Below are positions 1-7,019 of a stretch of 64,000 bases of DNA, one piece after another. Source of the stretch: JAFGRR01 sp964499235 (GTDB taxonomy: Bacteria > Planctomycetota > Phycisphaerae > UBA1845 > Fen-1342). The position numbers were made by a program, and so were the translations under genes. The notes under the pieces are model-generated. The model worked only from the letters and a program-made list of their open reading frames with translations. It did no database searches and was not told the origin of the DNA. Position 1 is the first letter of the stretch; the number at the start of each line of letters is the position of its first letter. The DNA lies in contig CAZCKC010000004.1 in NCBI GenBank assembly GCA_964499235.1, positions 1 through 64,000 on the forward strand. Direction: 5' to 3'.

Positions 1-129
1 GATTTTTGGGCGGCGATGCGTGAGACGAAGCTGCTAAGCGGGAACGAGGCGGTGGCGGAGGCCGCCCTGGCCTGCGGCGTGACGCGGGGCACGGGCTACC
101 CGGGGACGACCCACGGCACCGCCTGCTGA
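1..129 (+). pseudogene. iorA: Truncated N-terminus of indolepyruvate:ferredoxin oxidoreductase alpha subunit (iorA remnant 1)
   Basis: From an ATG at 16 the frame reads MRETKLLSGNEAVAEAALACG and continues to GYPGT. This matches the start of IorA, the thiamine-diphosphate enzyme that oxidises aryl pyruvates with ferredoxin; the LLSGNEA and GYPGTP motifs are typical of the N-terminus. Similarity stops right after GYPGT, where family members continue PSTEILE, and the frame runs into TGA at 127 after seven unrelated residues. Only about 31 of roughly 600 residues remain, so this is a remnant. About 60 bases of it (49-108) recur at 6373-6432 with five differences. The codons before 16 are open, so an upstream start outside the window cannot be excluded. 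Confidence 0.75.
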
Positions 130-230
130 TCTGGAATGCGGACTACGAATGAGCACCCAGCGGCACGCCGGTAACTCGGCAAGCAGCGGGCGCGCGAAGC
201 GACGTCGGCCACATCGGGGCGAATTTGATT

Positions 231-250
231 TTATGGCGGCATGGCCATAA
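231..250. promoter_or_regulatory. Inverted repeat upstream of the efflux operon
   Basis: TTATGGC at 231-237 and GCCATAA at 244-250 form perfect 7-bp arms around a 6-base centre, 38 bases before the first efflux gene. The position suits an operator or a leader hairpin. No regulator gene lies next to it in the window, so the role is inferred from position only. Confidence 0.4.
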
Positions 251-287
251 AGTAGTGGATGGATCGGACGTGATCCATGGTTCGTTA

Positions 288-1766
288 ATGCGATTTACAA
301 ACACTGCCGGGCGACAATTGCGAAGCATTGCCTGCATTGCTGGCATCCTGCTGCTTCAGGGTTGTGTGCTCATCAACCCGACCGACCCGTACGCCGGAAT
401 GCGTAGGGGTCCCGGATATCGCCTCCGGCCGCACCAGACGGGCGCAGCGGGACAGGCGGCCTTGCGCGGGCCGATCACGTTGGACCAGGCGATCGCCACG
501 GCGCTCGAGTTGAACCCCGGGCTCGCGCGTGCGGCCCAGGCGGTCGACGCCGCAGACGCGCGACGCGATTACTCGGTCGGCGCTGTCTTGCCGGAACTCG
601 GCTTGCGTGGCGGGTATGCGCACACGCTTGACGATCAGAGATTAGTTCAAGCGCGTGCCCCGGGCGAGGAGGGTGTATTCGACGCTGACATCTTCTCGAC
701 TGACCTTGTTGTCAGCATGCCGTTGTTTGCTGGCGGACGTCTGATCAGCGAGATCCAGGCCCGTGAGCTGCTGGAAGCGGCGGCGCGCCACCGGCTCGCG
801 CGCACTCGGCGCGAGTTGGTTTTCAATGTCAGCAGTGTGTTCTACCGCATCCTCGCCCAACGATACGTGATCGAGTCGCTCGAATTCTCCCGGGACGCCA
901 TGCGCGAGCACCTGAAGCGTGTGAACGATCTCATCGACGCCCAAAAGGCGGCCCCGGTTGACAGACTCCGGATCGAAGTGCGTCTGGCTGATCTCGAGCA
1001 GCAGCTTGCGAACCAGCGGAGCGTGCTGGCTATCCAGGAGCGAACGCTCACCAGCCTGATCGGAATCGCCGGCTCCAGCGAGCCGGTAACGCCGTCCGGT
1101 GAGTTGCGTCTGCTCGCCACGGAATCTCCCGGTGTGGGCGAATCACTCGTCCGCGCCTTCGAGCAACGGGCGGATTACCAAGCGGCCCGCGCCGCACTGG
1201 AAGCGCAGGCCAAGCGCGTCGATCGAGCCCGCGGCGAGCGTTGGCCCACCGTGACGCTGCAGGGTTCATATGGATACCGCTGGGCGGCCAGCCCGACTCA
1301 GCCCGTTGGCCGAGATCGGGAAGCGGACGCCAACGGTGGACCGTCACGGGAGCGTTACGTGGGCCCAGATCGGGAAGAGGACGTTGGGCGTGTGGACGTC
1401 CTGGTTAACGTTCCGCTCTTTAAGGGGGGGCGGATCGCCGCCCAGATTCGCGAGCAGAGGGCCTTGCTCGCGGCTGAGCGGAGCAAACTGCTGGAGCTGG
1501 AGCTTCAGATCGAGCTGCAAGTGGAAACGGCGGTGCTGAACATCCAGTCCGCGCGCGAGCGCGTGGCGGCCACACGCACGGCCATCTCCCAGGCTCAGGA
1601 GAGCCTGCGGATTGAGCGCGAGAAGTATGCGCTCGCCAAGGGCTCGATCACGGATGTACTGGATGCGCAGACGGCGCTCCTGAACGCGCAGACCACGCAC
1701 TACAACGCGCTGGCTGACCATAGCGTGGCGCTGGACCAGTTGAAGCTGGCGACAGGTGAACAATGA
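288..1766 (+). CDS. TolC-type outer-membrane efflux lipoprotein
   Basis: Outer-membrane channel of a tripartite efflux pump, expected to be a trimer that docks with the adaptor encoded next. The start at 288 gives a lipoprotein signal (LLLQGC, lipidated Cys26); the upstream in-frame ATG at 225 would bury that signal. The protein of 492 residues has the two-fold repeat of the OEP family: each half starts with a helix such as ITLDQAIATALELNPGL, passes through a beta segment (VVSMPLFAGG; VLVNVPLFKGG) and returns into long Ala/Gln/Glu-rich helices. The second half contains a hydrophilic insert with two similar pieces (GRDREAD and GPDREED, about residues 355-385), probably a periplasmic or surface loop. 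The stop overlaps the next start by four bases (ATGA), so the genes are translationally coupled. Confidence 0.9.
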   Translation: MRFTNTAGRQLRSIACIAGILLLQGCVLINPTDPYAGMRRGPGYRLRPHQTGAAGQAALRGPITLDQAIATALELNPGLARAAQAVDAADARRDYSVGAVLPELGLRGGYAHTLDDQRLVQARAPGEEGVFDADIFSTDLVVSMPLFAGGRLISEIQARELLEAAARHRLARTRRELVFNVSSVFYRILAQRYVIESLEFSRDAMREHLKRVNDLIDAQKAAPVDRLRIEVRLADLEQQLANQRSVLAIQERTLTSLIGIAGSSEPVTPSGELRLLATESPGVGESLVRAFEQRADYQAARAALEAQAKRVDRARGERWPTVTLQGSYGYRWAASPTQPVGRDREADANGGPSRERYVGPDREEDVGRVDVLVNVPLFKGGRIAAQIREQRALLAAERSKLLELELQIELQVETAVLNIQSARERVAATRTAISQAQESLRIEREKYALAKGSITDVLDAQTALLNAQTTHYNALADHSVALDQLKLATGEQ

Positions 1767-3118
1767 ACGAACGGCGGTTGCAGATGATAACGGCTCGCCG
1801 CAAAGTGCTTGGAGCGCTGATCCTGGGTGGAATAGCAGGTGTCATAGGCTTTGCTGGCTGCGGCGGCACGCAGGACGGAGCAGGTGCGGGCGCCAAGAAG
1901 CGAGTCCCCATGGTCACCGTTGAAGCAGCGCGGCGAGGGCCGATTTCGCGGGAATTGAACCTGACCGGCGAGACCGTGGCGGTAGAGTCGGTGGTCATTG
2001 CCGCCACTGTCGAAGGGCCGATCAGCTACTGCCCGTGGCGCGAAGGGGACCGTGTGGAAAGCACGGCCGACGGACCGACGAAGCTCGTCGAGATTAGCCG
2101 AGAGGTCTATCGCGCCGAGGTCAAGGCGGCCGAGGCTGCATTGGAAGTAGCCACGGCCAAGCTGGAAGACCTGAAAGCGGGGACGCGCCCGGAGGAAATC
2201 CTGAAGGCCGCTGAGACCGTCCGCCAGCTCGACGAGAGCGCCAACTTCGCCAAGAGCGATCTTGAACGCATCACGCAGCTCGTGGAAAGCGGCTCGCTGC
2301 CCGGGGAGGCGCTGGACAAGGCGCGCGTCGAGTACGTCGCGGAGCAGGCCAAGCTTTCCGCCGCCAAGCGCAACCTGGAAATGCTCGAGGCGGGTTACAC
2401 GCGGACGGCGATCGCGGTGCAAGAGGCGGTGGTCAAAGAGGCGGATGCCAAGCTGGACCTGGCCCGCGCCCGGCTGAACGAATGCGTCATCTTCGCTCCG
2501 TTCTCGGGCACCATCACGCGCGTGCATGTCCGGCCTGGCGATATGGCCGCGCCGAGAGCGCCGTTGCTGGAAATGGCCGACCTGTCATCGCTCGTGATCC
2601 GCGTGGCTGTCCCGGAAGCTCATGCATCAGCAGTGCGCGAAGGCACAGAGGCCGCGGTCTTCTTGGATGCGCTGCCGGGCAAGAGCTTCGCTGGAAAGGT
2701 CACGCGCCTCTATCCCGAATTGGATCGCAGGATGCGGACGCGGACGGTTGAATTGGTCCTGGGTGAGCCGGTGTCGCTGTTCCCGGGCATGTTCGCGCGC
2801 GTCAGGCTGGAGCTGGAGTCTGTCGACGAAGCCGTGACGGTACCGCTCCAGGCCATCAGCGTGACGCCGGCGGGCAGGCAGGCGGTCTACGTCGTCGTTG
2901 AAGGCAAGGCCGTCCAGCGGCAGGTGCAAACGGGTATTGAACAGGTCGGTCGCGTACAGCTGCTGACCGGTCTGGAGGCGGGAGAGCAGGTGGTCGTGGC
3001 CGGGCAGGAGAAGCTCAAGGACGGCGTCGAAGTGCGTGTAGCAGGGCCCGGCAAGCCGGCGGGCAAGCCTGAAGCGGTCACGAGCACGCCGGCGGGGAGC
3101 GAAGGCGCGACGCCATGA
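1763..3118 (+). CDS. RND efflux periplasmic adaptor (membrane fusion) lipoprotein
   Basis: Periplasmic adaptor linking the RND permease to the outer-membrane channel. The N-terminus has a hydrophobic stretch ending GFAGC, a lipobox that anchors the protein to the inner membrane. A first lipoyl half (about 50-105) leads into a long helical hairpin rich in Ala, Glu and Lys (about 110-235). The returning lipoyl half contains APFSGTITRVHVRPGDM, the standard signature of this family, followed by the beta-barrel and the membrane-proximal domain with AGEQVVVAGQEKLKDG. The Pro/Ala/Gly-rich last 25 residues look disordered. The length of 451 residues is slightly longer than typical because of the hairpin. 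It overlaps both neighbours by ATGA. Confidence 0.92.
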   Translation: MNERRLQMITARRKVLGALILGGIAGVIGFAGCGGTQDGAGAGAKKRVPMVTVEAARRGPISRELNLTGETVAVESVVIAATVEGPISYCPWREGDRVESTADGPTKLVEISREVYRAEVKAAEAALEVATAKLEDLKAGTRPEEILKAAETVRQLDESANFAKSDLERITQLVESGSLPGEALDKARVEYVAEQAKLSAAKRNLEMLEAGYTRTAIAVQEAVVKEADAKLDLARARLNECVIFAPFSGTITRVHVRPGDMAAPRAPLLEMADLSSLVIRVAVPEAHASAVREGTEAAVFLDALPGKSFAGKVTRLYPELDRRMRTRTVELVLGEPVSLFPGMFARVRLELESVDEAVTVPLQAISVTPAGRQAVYVVVEGKAVQRQVQTGIEQVGRVQLLTGLEAGEQVVVAGQEKLKDGVEVRVAGPGKPAGKPEAVTSTPAGSEGATP

Positions 3119-6100
3119 AGCTGACGCACTATGCCGTTCATCGACGTTTGGCCACCAGCGCGATTGTCGTGGCCTTGGTGGTGCTGGGGCTCTATGGCCT
3201 GTGGTGGCTGCCGGTAGATTTCCTACCGAACATCACTTACCCCATGATCAAGGTGCATATCTGGTGGCGTGGTGCGACGCCGGAAGAGATCGATAAGAAC
3301 ATCGCTGACCCGCTGGAGCGTCAGATGGCCACGGTGGACGACCTGGATTACCTCGAATCGTCGTCCATTGAGGGTATGTACACGCTACAGGCCAATTTCA
3401 AGTACGGCGTGAGCGTGGATGTGGCGTATCAGGACGCGCTGGCGGCCATGGCGCGCGTGGCGCGCGAGCTGCCTAAGGACATAGATCCGCCGGTGATGAT
3501 CAAGGCGGACCCCTCACAGCTTCCCGTCGTGCAGTTAACCATCAGCAGCGAGCAATGGGACCTGACGAAACTGCGCACCTGGGTGGATGAATGGCTCCAG
3601 GACCAACTGCTGGCCGTCCCGGGCGTGGCGGGCACGGAGATCGTCGGCGGCCTTAAGCGGGAAATCCGCGTCCATCTCGATCCGGACGCCCTGGAGAAGT
3701 ACGGCCTGTCGCTACCGGGCGTTCTGCAACGATTGCGAGCCGAGAACGTCGAGCAGTTCGGCGGGCGCGTGACCGTGGGGCCCAAGGAGATCATCGCCCG
3801 CACGATGGGCGAATACAAATCGCTCGATGAGATCCGGGGTGTCCTGCTCGTTCGTGAAGACCAGAAGAAGGTCTATCTGCGTGACGTGGCCGAGGTGCTC
3901 GATTCGCATGAAGAGGCGCGGGTCATCACGCGGTTGGACGGCAACCCCTGCGTGAAGTTGAGCGTGCTCAAGCAGGCCAATGCCAACACCGTCGAAGTGG
4001 CCAAAGCCGTCAATCGCCGGCTCGCCGAGCTCGGTCCCGCCTTGCCCGAAGGCGTGAGCCTGGGCATGGTCGAGAACCAGGCGGATTATGTTGAGGCCGC
4101 GCTGAACGGCGTCCGCAACGCGGCCGTCGAGGCGGCAATCCTGGTGATCCTGATCGTCTGGCTATTTCTCGGTTCGTGGCGACAGGTGCTGGTCATCATG
4201 CTCGCCCTGCCGTTGACGCTCGTCCTGAACTTCGGCCTGATGAAGATTGCGGGCTTTTCGCTCAACATCTTTTCACTGGGCGGGCTGGTGATCGCCATCG
4301 GTGTTCTGGTGGACAACTCGATTGTGGTCATCGAGACTATTACGCGCCGCCGACACGACCGCCCGGACGCTCCGACCGACGTGGTGGTGGTTGATGCCAC
4401 GGCAGAAATCGGTCCGGCCATCGTAGCTGCCACGCTGTCGTTCCTGGCGCTGTTCGTGCCGTTTTTGCTTGTACCTGGCCTGGTCAGTCTGCTGTTTCGT
4501 GAGTTGATCCTGGTTATCGCGGGCATCGTCATCATCAGTCTGGCCATGGCGGTCACGGTGACGCCGATGATCACGGCCCTCGTGTTGGGGCGGGCGGCGG
4601 GCGGCCGCAAAGTCTCCCGCTTCGAGCGGTTCTTCGAGCGAGTCACCGAGAGCTATGGCTGGGCGCTGGAGAAGGCGATTCGCGGGCGCTGGATCGTCAT
4701 TCCCGTATTCGTCGGGGTTCTCGTCGTGGCCGTCTTCTCGATGGGCCGGCTGGGTAGCGAGTTCCTGCCCCAGATGGACGATGGGCGGATCATGGTCAAG
4801 GTGAAACTGCCGACCGGCGCTTCCCTGGCCGAGACAGACGCGGTTCTGGCGGAAATCGAAAAACGCATCGGCGACGACGACCGGATCGAAAGCCTCTTCA
4901 CGCTGTCGGGCGGCAAGGTGTGGGGTCTGTACACCTATGAGATCGCCAACGAAGGTGAGCTGAATATCCAGCTCGTTCCGCGTCACCGGCGCAACGTGAG
5001 CACGAGCGAATACATCGACGATCTGCGCACGATCGTAGCCAAAGTCCCGGTTCCCGGCGGCATGGCCATGGTCATGCAGATGAAAGTCAAGGGCATCCGC
5101 AAGCTGGGCGACGCCGACATCGAAGTGAAGATCAAGGGGCAGGATATCCCCACGCTCTATGGCCTGGCCGGTCAGACCGCCGGGGCGATGAACGAGCTGG
5201 CTCACTTTACGAACGTCTATGTCTCGATGGACATGACCAAGCCTGAGTATCAGGTGGTCGTAGATCGGCAGCGCGCCGCGGAGTTAGGCGTCGCCGTCGG
5301 CGATATTGCGGACACCCTACGTTCGTTGATCACGGGCGCGGTCGCGACGCGCTTCCGCGACCGCGACGAGTATTACAACATCCGCGTCATGATCCCCGAG
5401 AGCAGAATTGTCAGCCGCCGCGAAGTAGAGAACCTCCCGCTCAACTGCGCCCACGGCGGGTACCTGCGCCTCAAGGACGTGGCCGACGTCAACCAGGCGG
5501 TCGGCCCTGTCGAGATCGTCCGCGAGGACCAGGTCAAGCAGGTCATCGTGCGTGGCGATGCCGCCGGTGTCAGCGTCGGCCAGGCGCTGGTGGAACTGCA
5601 GGCGGCCCTGGCGGGCAAAGAACGCCCCGTCGGGTACGACTTCAGCTTCGGCGGCCAGGCGCAGATGATGGCCGAGATGCAGCAGACGGTGCTAGCGATT
5701 CTGGTGTTCGCCATCTTCTTCTCGTTCATCGTGTTGGCCGTGCAGTTCGACAGCCTCAAGCTGCCCGCGCTGATCCTGGGCAGCGTGCCCTTTTGTCTGA
5801 CGGGACTAGTCTTCATTATGCTCGCTACCGGCCTGTCGCTGGGAGCGACGGTCATCATCGGCGTACTGGTGGTCGTCGCCGCCACGGTCAATGACGGCGT
5901 GTTGCTCCTGACCTTCGCCAACGCGATGCGGGCCAGCGAAGACCTGGCGCCGCGGGACGCCGTCGTGCAAGCGGCGAAGATCCGCCTGCGCCCCCGCGTC
6001 ATGACGACCGTCGCCATCCTGGTCGGTTTCATCCCGCTCGCGCTGGCGATCGAAGAGGGCGGTGACATGCTCCAGCCCATGGCCGCCGCCGCGATCGGTG

Positions 6101-6222
6101 GCCTGCTCATGGAGATGCTCGTCGCCCTGTTCCTGATGCCGTGCCTGTACGTGGTCTTCACCCGGCAGGCGCCATCTGCGGTCACCGCTGTGGCGCCGTC
6201 ACTCGCTGGCGGGAGCACCTGA
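3115..6222 (+). CDS. RND-family efflux permease (AcrB/MexB-like)
   Basis: Proton-driven inner-membrane pump of the tripartite system, 1035 residues, the normal length for AcrB-type permeases. TM1 (VVALVVLGLYGLW) is followed by the first large periplasmic domain; TM2-TM6 lie at about 340-500; a second periplasmic domain precedes TM8-TM12. TM4 carries the essential Asp in GVLVDNSIVVIE (AcrB Asp407 region), with Asn where AcrB has a second Asp. TM10 reads AATVNDGVLLLTFAN: the AcrB Lys940 position is Asn, as in several non-AcrB subfamilies. Substrate cannot be told; no two-Met or His-rich metal motif was recognised. It is the last gene of the operon and is followed by degraded sequence. Confidence 0.93.
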   Translation: MKLTHYAVHRRLATSAIVVALVVLGLYGLWWLPVDFLPNITYPMIKVHIWWRGATPEEIDKNIADPLERQMATVDDLDYLESSSIEGMYTLQANFKYGVSVDVAYQDALAAMARVARELPKDIDPPVMIKADPSQLPVVQLTISSEQWDLTKLRTWVDEWLQDQLLAVPGVAGTEIVGGLKREIRVHLDPDALEKYGLSLPGVLQRLRAENVEQFGGRVTVGPKEIIARTMGEYKSLDEIRGVLLVREDQKKVYLRDVAEVLDSHEEARVITRLDGNPCVKLSVLKQANANTVEVAKAVNRRLAELGPALPEGVSLGMVENQADYVEAALNGVRNAAVEAAILVILIVWLFLGSWRQVLVIMLALPLTLVLNFGLMKIAGFSLNIFSLGGLVIAIGVLVDNSIVVIETITRRRHDRPDAPTDVVVVDATAEIGPAIVAATLSFLALFVPFLLVPGLVSLLFRELILVIAGIVIISLAMAVTVTPMITALVLGRAAGGRKVSRFERFFERVTESYGWALEKAIRGRWIVIPVFVGVLVVAVFSMGRLGSEFLPQMDDGRIMVKVKLPTGASLAETDAVLAEIEKRIGDDDRIESLFTLSGGKVWGLYTYEIANEGELNIQLVPRHRRNVSTSEYIDDLRTIVAKVPVPGGMAMVMQMKVKGIRKLGDADIEVKIKGQDIPTLYGLAGQTAGAMNELAHFTNVYVSMDMTKPEYQVVVDRQRAAELGVAVGDIADTLRSLITGAVATRFRDRDEYYNIRVMIPESRIVSRREVENLPLNCAHGGYLRLKDVADVNQAVGPVEIVREDQVKQVIVRGDAAGVSVGQALVELQAALAGKERPVGYDFSFGGQAQMMAEMQQTVLAILVFAIFFSFIVLAVQFDSLKLPALILGSVPFCLTGLVFIMLATGLSLGATVIIGVLVVVAATVNDGVLLLTFANAMRASEDLAPRDAVVQAAKIRLRPRVMTTVAILVGFIPLALAIEEGGDMLQPMAAAAIGGLLMEMLVALFLMPCLYVVFTRQAPSAVTAVAPSLAGGST

Positions 6223-6372
6223 TGCCCGCCAACCCAGAACTGCTCGCCCGACACGAACAGCGTCATCCCTCGCGTCAATTCGTCGGCACCGACCCAAACA
6301 GCGGCAACACCGCCTTCGAAGGGAATGGCCCCCGGCGTCAGGGCCCGTGGCGGGGTTTTGGGACCGTGATCG

Positions 6373-6803
6373 GCGGTGGTGGAGGCCGCCCTGACCTGCG
6401 GCGTGACGCGGGGCACGGGCTATCCAGGCACGCCCTCGACGGAGGTCCTGGAGCACCTGGAAGCGTGCGGCGGGCCGGCCCAGTGGAGAAGGTCGCGTTC
6501 GAGGTGGGGCTCGGCGTGGCGTTCGCCGGCGGGCGGACGCTGATCACGATGAAGCCCGTGGGACTGGACGTGGCGGCCGACGCGCCGTTCACCGCTGCGT
6601 ACACCGGCGTCGCGGGCGGGCTCGACGAGATCCTGGCCGCGATCGAGGCCGCGGGGATGAACGTCGAGTACATGTACGCCTTCACGGCGCGGCGCGGCGA
6701 CGAGGCGATCATTGTCTTCCGCTTTGAAGACCCCGACCGCGCCCTGGCCACGCTGCCGCAACAGCAGGTCAATGTCATCGCGTCGGTCGACCTGCTCGCG
6801 TAG
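6373..6803 (+). pseudogene. Chimeric remnant: iorA N-terminus fused to the C-terminus of a tandem-ACT protein
   Basis: From 6373 one frame reads VVEAALTCGV...GYPGTPSTEVLEHLEACGGPAQW, an IorA N-terminus lacking its first residues. Around 6485 the reading shifts frame and continues EKVAFEVGLGVAFAGGRTLITMKPVGLDVAADAPFTAAYTGVAGG, the next part of IorA. The shift is explained if about ten bases of the usual W-S-x-N-E-K codons are missing. At GGL the sequence changes without a break into DEILAAIEAAGMNVEYMYAF...VIASVDLLA, which matches the second domain of the tandem ACT protein commonly encoded beside iorA and iorB. The middle of iorA, any iorB and the first ACT half are absent. The joint falls on GGL, shared by both parents, so a deletion at microhomology is the simplest explanation. 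No functional product is expected. Confidence 0.75.
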
Positions 6804-7019
6804 CGGCCGCACGCTTCGCGCCTATCGCGTGGTGTTTATCGCGCCCTTGCAGCGGTGAGACGCACCGTGATGTGCGGGTTTGCCATTAGAGATGGCCGGG
6901 CAACATTAGGGATGCTCGCATGTCGATCTTTCCAGGGTGAGTCGGGTTCGTGCGCGCTCCCTGGCGGGCTATGCTGGAGCTTTCGTATCCGGTTCCAGCC
7001 ACGCCATGGGGGATCGCCG

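Noticed and set aside
5373..6416. Long minus-strand frame over the permease gene with a tail reading FEGGVAAVWVGADELTRG
   Set aside because: Most of it is a shadow of the permease gene. The tail over 6223-6372 looks protein-like but has no start, no ribosome site and no family I recognise.
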